DNA from: Marinilabiliales bacterium
GTDB taxonomy: Bacteria; Bacteroidota; Bacteroidia; Bacteroidales; BM520
Reading direction: 5' to 3'
NCBI GenBank assembly: GCA_002869405.1
Contig: PKSY01000068.1
Span: 1-38,421, forward strand
Length of the DNA stretch: 38,421 bases
Shown here: in pieces, positions 1 to 7,776 of the stretch
How the letters are laid out: each line of letters opens with the position of its first letter
Position numbering within the stretch: the stretch's first letter is position 1
Notes under the pieces: generated by a model
Database searches by the model: none
The model's input: only the letters and a program-made list of their open reading frames with translations
What the model was told of the DNA's origin: nothing
Program-made: the position numbers and the translations under genes

Positions 1-343
1 AAGCCCTGATGGCTACAACAACTTACTACCTTGTAGTTACAGATTACTGTGGTGTAATTACTACAAATGAAGTAACTATTACAGTATATGATGAGTTTGT
101 TGCAAGTATCGCAGCCGACCAGACAATATGTTACAACACTGTACCTGAAGCACTGACTTCTACAGTCAGCGGTGGTATGGGCGAGTACACATATCAGTGG
201 TACGAAGGCGAAACAGCTATCGAAGGCGCTACAGCTGCTACATATCAGCCTGAAGCCCTGATGGCTACAACAACTTACTACCTTGTAGTTACAGATTACT
301 GTGGTGTAATTACTACAAATGAAGTAACTATTACAGTATATGA
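1..343 (+). repeat. Exact 91-bp direct repeat (1-91 and 253-343; period 252 bp = 84 codons) inside the adhesin gene
   Basis: The string aagccctgatggctacaacaacttactacc...acagtatatga is identical at 1-91 and 253-343. Confidence 0.95.
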
Positions 344-3260
344 AGACCTCGCTGCAACTGCTGCAGCCGATCAGACTATCTGTTACGGTACTGCTCCTGA
401 ACCAATCGTTGCAACTGCAACAGGTGGCGCAGGTAACTATACTTATCAGTGGCAGGTTGAAGGTGAAGATGGATTTATCAATATTGAAAATGCTTCTGAC
501 GCTACATATCAGCCGGAAACAATTTACGCTGCTACAAATTACCAGTGTGTTGTTACCGACGACTGTGGTACAGTTACTACCAACGTTGTGAATATCACAA
601 TGTATGAAGAGTTCCTGGCTACTGCAGCTGCTGATCAGGTGATTTGCTACGGTACAACTCCTGAGCCTATCGTTGCTACTGCAACAGGAGGCCTCGGTAA
701 CTATACTTACCAGTGGCAGATTGAAGGCGAAGACGGATTTATCAATATTGAAAATGCTTCTGACGCTACATATCAGCCGGAAACAATTTACGCTGAAACT
801 GATTATCAGTGTGTTGTTACTGACTTCTGTGGTACTGTTACTACTAATGTAGTTAGCATTACTATGTACGAAGATGTTGTAGTTACAATTGCTGCTGACC
901 AGCTGATTTGCTACTTCACAGCTCCGGAACCATTAACATCTGTTGTTACAGGTGGTGCAGGAAACTACACTTACCAGTGGCAGATTGAAGGTGAAGAAGG
1001 CTTTATGGATATCGAAGGCGCAACTGATGCAACATATCAGCCTGAAGCACTTACCGGTGAAGCTCACTATCAGTTAGTGGTAACTGATGATTGTGGTACT
1101 TTCACTTCCAATATGGTGATGATTACAATTATTCCATTGCCAACTGCTGATGCAGGTGACGATCAGTATGTATGTGAGGCTGACGATGTACAGCTTGACG
1201 GATACGCTGAAAATGCCGGTTCTGTAATGTGGACTACTTCAGGTGACGGTACTTTTGTAGACGCTACTCTCCTGGATGCAGTTTATATGCCTGGTGCTGA
1301 TGATGTTGACGCAGGATCTGTTGTACTTACACTCACTGCTTATGCTGTTGAGCCTTGTACTGACAGTGACATGGATATGGTAACTATTGACTTCGCTCCA
1401 TCAGTAACTGCTAATGCAGGTGAGGATGGAACAATTTGCGAAGGTGATACTTACCAGACAATGGGCTTCACAACAGCTGCCAACTCTATTATGTGGAGTA
1501 CAGCCGGTGACGGTTCATTTGACGATCCTACTTCTATTGCTGCTGTTTATACTCCCGGTGCTGCTGATATCGCTGCAGGATCTGTAATCCTCACTATGGG
1601 TGCTGAACCAATTGGTCCTTGTACTCAGTGGGCTTACGATGATGTTGAAGTAACTATTGTTCCGAATCCGACTGTTAACGCCGGACCTGACGCAACAATC
1701 TGTGGTACTTCTACTCACGTATTGAGCGCAACTGCAACAAACTATATGACTGCCCTCTGGAGTACAGATGGTGACGGTGAATTCGATAACCCAGCCAGTC
1801 TTACTGCTGAATATACTCCCGGTGCTAATGATATCGCCAATGGTGGTGCCACTCTGACACTCACTATTACCGGTTATGCACCATGTTATGTTGAGCTTAC
1901 CGACATGGTTGAACTGACTATCATTCCATTACCTGAAGTATTTGCCGGTGAAGATGCATTTACTTGTGAAGGCCTTGCCTACACTATTGCTGATGCAACT
2001 GCTGCCAATGCTTCTATAATGTGGACTACAGACGGTACAGGAACATTTGATGATCCTACGCTTGTGAATCCTACTTATACTCCAAGTGGTGTTGACCTTG
2101 CAATGGGTGTTGTTACACTTACTATGACAGGTACTAACGGCGATCCTTGTAATGACGAGGTTATGGATTCCATGGAGCTGACAGTTCAGAATGCACCTAC
2201 TATTAATGGTGGTCCTAATCAGGATCTCTGTGAAAATGATGTAGCTGATCTGTATGCTATTGCTGAGAATTATCTTAACGTTGAATGGACAACATCAGGT
2301 GATGGTACATTCGGTGATCCTTCACTCCTTGAAACAGCTTATACTCCTGGTACAAATGATATTGCAGGTGGCGAAGTTGTGCTTACAATTACTGCTTATG
2401 GTGAATCTGTTTGTGGTAATGTCAGCGACGACGTAATCGTTACCATCGCAATGCGTCCTGATGTATTTGCAGGTGAAGATACCAAGGTATGTGAAGGTGA
2501 AAGCCTTGAACTGACAGAAGCTACAGCTGACAATTTTGTATCAGTATTGTGGACTACTGCCGGTGACGGTACTTTCGATGATGCTACTGCCGTAAATCCT
2601 GTTTATACACCCGGTGATTTCGACATCATGTATGGTTCTGTTGAACTTACTATCACTGCTGAAGCATATGCTGCATGTGGCGGTACAGTTGATGATGCAA
2701 TTGTTGTTAGTATTGACAAAGCTCCGGAACAGCCTGATATGCCAATGGGTGACGAACATACTTGTGTTTACACCGTTAGTTCAATCTATGAAGTTGATGC
2801 CGTAACAGGTGCCAACGGATATACCTGGGAGATTTCTCCTGAAGAGGCCGGAACTATTGAAGGCGCCGGTGCTGAAGCTACCGTAACCTGGAATGCTGAC
2901 TTTATCGGAACATGTGTGATCCGTGTGAAAGCGTTTAACGACTGTGGTGAAAGCGACTGGTCTGATGGTATCGAAGTACTCCACGACGAGTGTGTTGGAA
3001 TCGACGAAGGCAATGATATTCATATCAATATCTTCCCGAACCCGACTACCGGAGTGTTTACTGTGACTATCGAAGGTCTTAACGAAGGTGTGGAACTCTC
3101 TGTTATGAATTACGACGGACGTCTGATTCATACTGAAACTCTCGAAAATGTTAGCAATTACGAACATAACTTTAATCTTACACAATACCCCACAGGGGTT
3201 TACTTCCTGCGTCTGCAGGGCGACAACTTCCTGAAGGTAGAACGTATTGTTGTTCGTTAG
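1..3260 (+). CDS. 3' part of a giant secreted repeat adhesin (SprB-like, PKD/Ig-like repeats) with a T9SS C-terminal sorting domain; the 5' end lies upstream of the window
   Basis: Frame is open from the window edge. Repeats of type A (ADQxICY...YTYQW...ATYQPE...VVTDxCGxxTTN) and type B (AGxDxxICE...W(T/S)T(S/D/A)GDGxFDDP...YTPGxxDI...LT). C-terminus FPNPTTGVFTVTIEG...YPTGVYFLRLQGDNFLKVERIVVR is a typical T9SS type A sorting domain. Confidence 0.9.
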   Translation, partial: ALMATTTYYLVVTDYCGVITTNEVTITVYDEFVASIAADQTICYNTVPEALTSTVSGGMGEYTYQWYEGETAIEGATAATYQPEALMATTTYYLVVTDYCGVITTNEVTITVYEDLAATAAADQTICYGTAPEPIVATATGGAGNYTYQWQVEGEDGFINIENASDATYQPETIYAATNYQCVVTDDCGTVTTNVVNITMYEEFLATAAADQVICYGTTPEPIVATATGGLGNYTYQWQIEGEDGFINIENASDATYQPETIYAETDYQCVVTDFCGTVTTNVVSITMYEDVVVTIAADQLICYFTAPEPLTSVVTGGAGNYTYQWQIEGEEGFMDIEGATDATYQPEALTGEAHYQLVVTDDCGTFTSNMVMITIIPLPTADAGDDQYVCEADDVQLDGYAENAGSVMWTTSGDGTFVDATLLDAVYMPGADDVDAGSVVLTLTAYAVEPCTDSDMDMVTIDFAPSVTANAGEDGTICEGDTYQTMGFTTAANSIMWSTAGDGSFDDPTSIAAVYTPGAADIAAGSVILTMGAEPIGPCTQWAYDDVEVTIVPNPTVNAGPDATICGTSTHVLSATATNYMTALWSTDGDGEFDNPASLTAEYTPGANDIANGGATLTLTITGYAPCYVELTDMVELTIIPLPEVFAGEDAFTCEGLAYTIADATAANASIMWTTDGTGTFDDPTLVNPTYTPSGVDLAMGVVTLTMTGTNGDPCNDEVMDSMELTVQNAPTINGGPNQDLCENDVADLYAIAENYLNVEWTTSGDGTFGDPSLLETAYTPGTNDIAGGEVVLTITAYGESVCGNVSDDVIVTIAMRPDVFAGEDTKVCEGESLELTEATADNFVSVLWTTAGDGTFDDATAVNPVYTPGDFDIMYGSVELTITAEAYAACGGTVDDAIVVSIDKAPEQPDMPMGDEHTCVYTVSSIYEVDAVTGANGYTWEISPEEAGTIEGAGAEATVTWNADFIGTCVIRVKAFNDCGESDWSDGIEVLHDECVGIDEGNDIHINIFPNPTTGVFTVTIEGLNEGVELSVMNYDGRLIHTETLENVSNYEHNFNLTQYPTGVYFLRLQGDNFLKVERIVVR
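471..794 (+). repeat. Exact 60-bp direct repeat (471-530 and 735-794; period 264 bp = 88 codons) inside the adhesin gene
   Basis: ggatttatcaatattgaaaatgcttctgacgctacatatcagccggaaacaatttacgct occurs at both positions. Confidence 0.95.
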
Positions 3261-3278
3261 CAGCTTTTCTGAATAAGT

Positions 3279-3313
3279 AAAAAGCGGGGCCGGAAACGAC
3301 CCCGCTTTTTTTT
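3279..3313 (+). terminator. Rho-independent terminator after the adhesin gene
   Basis: AAAAAGCGGGG-CCGGAAACGA-CCCCGCTTTTTTTT hairpin with T-run just after the stop codon. Confidence 0.9.
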
Positions 3314-3412
3314 ATATCTTTATGGTACACTATGGGGCCACACTACCCCTGTGAAAAGAATATTCGAAAAACATTGTTTTGAGGCCTTTTTCGGCTTTAA
3401 AACCTAAAAGCG

Positions 3413-4018
3413 ATGATTATGTCAGAAAATACCGAACGTACGCTCAGAAAGGCTTTTTTTGCTTATTTAATCCTCATGTTTTCTTTTTCAGCACATGCTC
3501 AGGTGATGAATACTCAGGTGAAAACAATATTTGCAAACTTTAATACTACGTTGCTTCTGAATATTGATAATTCAGCCGTAGAGTTTGAGTTTAATACTTT
3601 TGAGGATTACCATAATGGTGTGGGATCGCATAACGGAGACTATTACTCCGAGGGTAGTATCGCCGCAACCACAAACTGGGAGTTATCTTTCATGGCTGCG
3701 GAGCCGTTTCTGCATGATGACGGGGTTACGACAATGCCTCTGGATAATCTTGGCGTAACTGTTAAATGGACTGGATATAATAAGGTGAAGAACAGGGCTA
3801 AGAATCAGGCTAAAGCACTTGAATCAAGTGAAGTTACGCTTATCGAGCAGCAGGGAAATAAATCCAATGCCGGAGATGAAACTGCCAATAGTTTTATTCT
3901 ATACTGGCAACTTGGCACGGGCGATGGAAATATGAACAGCCAGTCTATCTTCGATCAGGACCTTAAAAAAGGAAGTTATTCTACGAGTGTGGAGTTTATT
4001 GTAAGTGAAGCATTATAA
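3413..4018 (+). CDS. Small secreted hypothetical protein (predicted beta-rich)
   Basis: N-terminal signal peptide (AFFAYLILMFSFSAHAQ). 201 aa, bounded by terminators on both sides. No confident family. Start could also be the ATG at 3419. Confidence 0.75.
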   Translation: MIMSENTERTLRKAFFAYLILMFSFSAHAQVMNTQVKTIFANFNTTLLLNIDNSAVEFEFNTFEDYHNGVGSHNGDYYSEGSIAATTNWELSFMAAEPFLHDDGVTTMPLDNLGVTVKWTGYNKVKNRAKNQAKALESSEVTLIEQQGNKSNAGDETANSFILYWQLGTGDGNMNSQSIFDQDLKKGSYSTSVEFIVSEAL

Positions 4019-4021
4019 ATG

Positions 4022-4050
4022 AAAAAAGCACCTCATTAAGGTGCTTTTTT
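4022..4050. terminator. Bidirectional rho-independent terminator between the convergent 3413-4018 CDS and tRNA-Lys
   Basis: AAAAAAGCACCT-CATTA-AGGTGCTTTTTT: perfect 12-bp stem with A-run on the left and T-run on the right, so functional on either strand. Confidence 0.9.
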
Positions 4051-4053
4051 CAG

Positions 4054-4126
4054 TGATTGAGCCGGGGCTCGAACCCGGGACCCTATGCTTAAAAGGCATA
4101 TGCTCTACCAACTGAGCTACTCAATC
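4054..4126 (-). tRNA. tRNA-Lys (anticodon UUU)
   Basis: Reverse complement GATTGAGTAGCTCAGTTGGTAGAGCATATGCCTTTTAAGCATAGGGTCCCGGGTTCGAGCCCCGGCTCAATCA: 7-bp acceptor stem, D-arm, CTTTTAA anticodon loop, TTCGAGC T-loop. Confidence 0.96.
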
Positions 4127-4253
4127 TCCCGTTTGGGACTGCAAAGATACAGGTAAAATTTAAATCTCCAAGTCCAAATCCTTAATATCTTAAGCTTGAA
4201 TTTTTATTTTATTGAAAATCAGTTTTCTATAAATGAAATTTCTTTGCAAAAAG

Positions 4254-4868
4254 TTAAATTTTGCCCTTTCCTTCACGAATAACCTCGACTTCACCGCTGG
4301 TGCAATCCAGAATTGTAGAGGGTTGATTGTCCCCATATCCGGCATCAATAACCAGGTCCACAAGCTGATTATATTTCTCATGAATAAGTTCCGGGTCAGT
4401 AGTGTATTCAATGACCTCATCATCATCATGAACAGATGTGGACATAATAGGATTTCCCAGTTCTTCAACAATGGCTCTTGTGATAGCGCAGTCAGGCACC
4501 CTGATACCTACGGTTTTCTTTTTGTTTTTGAAAATCTTTGGCACATTGTTGTTGGCTTCCAGGATGAATGTATAAGGACCCGGTAAAACAGCCCGCATCA
4601 TTTTATACACGGGATTTGATATCGGCTTGGCATAATCAGAGAGCTGACTTAAATCGTGGCAAATAAAAGAGAGATTTACCTTATCGCCTTTAATGCCTTT
4701 GATTTGTTTTACTCTTTCAACGGCTCTGGGGTTAGAAATGTCGCAACCGATGCCATATATGGTGTCGGTAGGGTATATAATCACACCTCCGTCGCGCAGG
4801 CAGTCCACCACCTGACGGATATGTTTAGGATTCGGGTTTTCAGGGAAAATTCTGATCAGCATACACAA
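4254..4868 (-). CDS. Sua5/YciO/YrdC-family protein, closest in motifs to YciO
   Basis: GGVIIYPTDTIYGIGCD, PGPYTFILEANNNVPK, TVGIRVPD, MSTSVHDDDE, QPSTILDCTSGEVEVIREGKG. Confidence 0.88.
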   Translation of the reverse strand: MCMLIRIFPENPNPKHIRQVVDCLRDGGVIIYPTDTIYGIGCDISNPRAVERVKQIKGIKGDKVNLSFICHDLSQLSDYAKPISNPVYKMMRAVLPGPYTFILEANNNVPKIFKNKKKTVGIRVPDCAITRAIVEELGNPIMSTSVHDDDEVIEYTTDPELIHEKYNQLVDLVIDAGYGDNQPSTILDCTSGEVEVIREGKGKI

Positions 4869-4886
4869 TATTTTAAATACAAAAAA

Positions 4887-4985
4887 CGGGTAAGCTACTT
4901 ACATCGCACCGCTACGACCGCCTACCCTTGCTTCCTTCCGGACCTGGGGGAGTTCAGCGGGAGCTGGTCGTATAAGACTTACCCG
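4887..4985 (-). ncRNA. ffs: Bacterial small signal recognition particle RNA (4.5S-type)
   Basis: Reverse complement carries the conserved apical element CAGGTCCGGAAGGAAGCA and complementary ends GGGTAAG...CTTACCC. Confidence 0.93.
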
Positions 4986-4990
4986 GACGG

Positions 4991-5019
4991 CAAAAATACA
5001 AAAAATTATTAATCACCAA
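4991..5019 (-). promoter_or_regulatory. Bacteroidetes-type promoter for the SRP RNA
   Basis: On the minus strand: TTG-N18-TATTTTTG, ending about 6 nt upstream of the SRP RNA 5' end; matches the Bacteroidetes -33 TTTG / -7 TAnnTTTG pattern. Confidence 0.7.
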
Positions 5020-5057
5020 GAAAATGCATTCTTTTTCTCCACTTTAAAGGGATTTAT

Positions 5058-5065
5058 TAAATTTG
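5058..5065 (+). promoter_or_regulatory. Candidate -7 element (TAAATTTG) upstream of the DUF4199 gene
   Basis: Matches TAnnTTTG, 28 bp before the ATG; no clear -33 element. Confidence 0.4.
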
Positions 5066-5092
5066 TAGAACGTTGAACTAATACACTGTCTC

Positions 5093-5635
5093 ATGAATAC
5101 CCCAACTACAAAGCCCGGCCTCGGAAGTTATATGCTTCGCTACGGCCTTATGATTGCTGCAATTCAAATTGTTGTTTTGTTGATTTTTTATCTTTTGGAT
5201 TTCAATCCTTTTACTCCCGGGAAATCCATTATTAACCTTCTCGTAAACCTTCTTGTTAATGTAATTATCTTGCGTGTGGCAATGATAAAATACCGACAGG
5301 TAAATATGGAGGGTCGAATAACATTCGGGCAACTTTTTGTTCTGGGTGCACTCATCTTAGTATTTTCCGGAGCAGTAGCATCACTGTTTAGTTTTGCTTT
5401 TTATACTTATTATGAGCCTGATCTTATGATGCGTTACGCTCAGGATGCACTGGAATCATATGAAGGTAGGATTCCTGAAGTGCAATTCGAAAGAATGGAG
5501 GAACGAATGATGGACGGTGTAGAAAATGCTATGTCCCTTTGGCGTATTTTACTAAATATTGCAATTTCTTCAGTAGTTATCTCTGCCATTGTATCTCTTT
5601 TCATTAAAAAAGATACTACCCTGATACCTGAATAG
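5093..5635 (+). CDS. DUF4199-family membrane protein
   Basis: LGSYMLRYGLMIAAIQIVVLLIFYLLDFNP..., four predicted TM segments, arrangement typical of DUF4199; next to a GT2 gene. Confidence 0.8.
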   Translation: MNTPTTKPGLGSYMLRYGLMIAAIQIVVLLIFYLLDFNPFTPGKSIINLLVNLLVNVIILRVAMIKYRQVNMEGRITFGQLFVLGALILVFSGAVASLFSFAFYTYYEPDLMMRYAQDALESYEGRIPEVQFERMEERMMDGVENAMSLWRILLNIAISSVVISAIVSLFIKKDTTLIPE

Positions 5636-5638
5636 TTT

Positions 5639-6601
5639 ATGTCTGAATCTATACAATTAAGTGTTGTTGTCCCTTTGTACAATGAAGAGGAGTCATTACC
5701 ACGCCTTATAGAGTGGATTGATGAAGTTTTGTCGGTCCACTCATATCATTATGAGGTGGTGCTGGTCGACGACGGAAGTAGTGATAAGAGCTGGGAAATA
5801 GTATGTGACCTGCGCAGGAAGTATGCTTTTGTACGTGGCATACGTTTTCAGCGGAATTACGGGAAAGCAGCAGCGCTGAATGAAGGCTTTAAGGCTGCAG
5901 GAGGAGATGTGGTAATAACCATGGATGCTGATCTTCAGGACAGTCCGGAGGAGATTCCTGAACTGTACCGTATGATTACGGAAGAACAGTTTGATTTGGT
6001 GAGCGGATGGAAAAAGAAACGCTATGACTCATTTCACAAGCGCTTTCCTTCGAAGTTTTACAATGGTATTACCCGCATGGTATCGGGTATAAAGCTTCAT
6101 GACTTCAACTGCGGCCTGAAAGCATACCGCCTGCAGGTAGTAAAAAGCATTGAAGTGTATGGAGAGATGCACCGATACATTCCCCTGATTGCAAAAAAAG
6201 CAGGCTTCAGGAAAATAGGGGAGAAGGTGGTGCAACACCGTAAGCGTGAATTCGGGGAGCCCAAGTATGAGAGTTTTTCAAGAGGTATAAAGGGAATTCT
6301 TGACCTGATATCGCTGACCTTTATGCATCGTTTCGGCAAACGACCGATGCATGTCTTTGGCTTTGGAGGTTCATTGCTGTTTATCATTGGTTTTCTGATT
6401 TTTTTATGGCTCGCAATAGCTAAGTTTGTATTAAATCAATATGGCATGACCGACAGGCCGTTGTTTTATTTTGGTTTGTTATGTATGGTTATCGGGACGC
6501 AGCTTTTCATTGCGGGATTTTTAGGTGAGATGATAACGCGCAGTGCCGCCGACAGGAACAAGTATCTTATATTGGAGCGAAAAGGTTGGGATGAAGAGTA
6601 A
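5639..6601 (+). CDS. Glycosyltransferase family 2, DPM/GtrB-like, with two C-terminal TM helices
   Basis: SVVVPLYNEEESLPRLIEWI, VLVDDGSSDKSWEI, DADLQDSPEEIPEL, FNCGLKAYR; C-terminal hydrophobic helices. Confidence 0.93.
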   Translation: MSESIQLSVVVPLYNEEESLPRLIEWIDEVLSVHSYHYEVVLVDDGSSDKSWEIVCDLRRKYAFVRGIRFQRNYGKAAALNEGFKAAGGDVVITMDADLQDSPEEIPELYRMITEEQFDLVSGWKKKRYDSFHKRFPSKFYNGITRMVSGIKLHDFNCGLKAYRLQVVKSIEVYGEMHRYIPLIAKKAGFRKIGEKVVQHRKREFGEPKYESFSRGIKGILDLISLTFMHRFGKRPMHVFGFGGSLLFIIGFLIFLWLAIAKFVLNQYGMTDRPLFYFGLLCMVIGTQLFIAGFLGEMITRSAADRNKYLILERKGWDEE

Positions 6602-7727
6602 AAGAAGGGTTTTTATTATTGGCCCTGCTCATCCGTTACGGGGTGGGCTGGCAACTTTTAACCAGCGTTTTGCCGAAGAATTTTTAAATCAGGGGTACGA
6701 TGCAGAAATTTATAATTACAAACTGCAGTACCCCGGTATTTTTTTCCCGGGGAAGAGTCAGTATACTGATGAACCGGCTCCGGAAAGAGTTTTAATTCGA
6801 ACTATCATAAATTCAGTAAACCCTTTTAACTGGATTAAGGTTGGCCGGCAAATCCGCAGGGAAAGGCCTGATATTATTATTTTCAGATACTGGATGCCGT
6901 TTTTTGCCCCATGTATCGGAACAATCGCCCGAATAGTGAGAAAGAACAGATTTACCAGAATTCTGGCAATTGCAGATAATGTGATTCCTCATGAAAAAAG
7001 ACCCGGCGATTCCCTGCTGACAAAATATTTTGTGAGTTCCATGCATGGGTTTATCACAATGTCTGAAGCAGTAAAAGAGCAATTGCAGACATTTACATCA
7101 AAAAAGCCCATATTGTATAATCCGCATCCATTATATGATAATTTTGGTGAGGCTCTTGAAAAGAATGATGCCAAACTCGAGCTCGGGCTGAATACTGATA
7201 CAGATTACATACTTTTTTTTGGCTTCATCAGAGCCTATAAAGGTCTGGATATTTTGCTTGAAGCTTTTTCTGACCAAAGACTGGTGGAGAAAAATATAAA
7301 GCTACTTGTGGTTGGTGAGTTTTATGATGATGAGGAGAAATATTATCGCATTGTAAAAGCAAATAATCTTAGTGAAAGAATTGTATTTGTAAAAGATTTC
7401 GTTCCCGACAGCAGGGTGAAATATTATTTCTCGGCCTCGGAGATTGTTGCCCAGCCATATAAAGATGCCACACAAAGCGGAGTTACTCAAATTGCATATC
7501 ATTTCAATAAGCCCATGATTGTTACAAATGTAGGTGCCTTACCGGAAATGGTTCCTGACGGTAAGGTGGGATATGTAACCGATGTCTGTGCTGTTGCAGT
7601 TGCAGATGCTTTGCTAAAGTATTTTGATCATCCCGATAAGGAGCTTTTTATAGCTCATATAAAAGAGGAAAAGAGAAAGTATTCATGGGATAATTTTATT
7701 AAAAAAATTGTCGCTGAGTGTTGTTAG
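6591..7727 (+). CDS. Glycosyltransferase, GT-B fold (GT4/GT1-like)
   Basis: Start set at ATG 6591 (MKSKRRVFIIGPAHPLRGGLATF), overlapping the upstream stop. C-terminal SEIVAQPYKDATQSGVTQIAYHFNKPMIVTNVGALPEMV. Confidence 0.88.
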   Translation: MKSKRRVFIIGPAHPLRGGLATFNQRFAEEFLNQGYDAEIYNYKLQYPGIFFPGKSQYTDEPAPERVLIRTIINSVNPFNWIKVGRQIRRERPDIIIFRYWMPFFAPCIGTIARIVRKNRFTRILAIADNVIPHEKRPGDSLLTKYFVSSMHGFITMSEAVKEQLQTFTSKKPILYNPHPLYDNFGEALEKNDAKLELGLNTDTDYILFFGFIRAYKGLDILLEAFSDQRLVEKNIKLLVVGEFYDDEEKYYRIVKANNLSERIVFVKDFVPDSRVKYYFSASEIVAQPYKDATQSGVTQIAYHFNKPMIVTNVGALPEMVPDGKVGYVTDVCAVAVADALLKYFDHPDKELFIAHIKEEKRKYSWDNFIKKIVAECC

Positions 7728-7749
7728 ATTATTGAATTTTGTATCTTTG
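7721..7749 (+). promoter_or_regulatory. Candidate Bacteroidetes-type promoter upstream of the DNRLRE-like T9SS cargo gene
   Basis: TTG-N18-TATCTTTG, 27 bp before ATG 7777. Confidence 0.5.
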
Positions 7750-7776
7750 GATAGTTATCCTGAAACAAAATTGATC

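Noticed and set aside
1-800. Tandem repeats that could be mistaken for a CRISPR array or minisatellite
   Set aside because: Repeats keep an 84/88-codon period in an open reading frame and encode Ig/PKD-like protein repeats; no short repeat/spacer pattern.
2781-3185. 134-aa minus-strand ORF antisense to the adhesin C-terminus
   Set aside because: The opposite strand encodes the T9SS sorting domain; no independent support.
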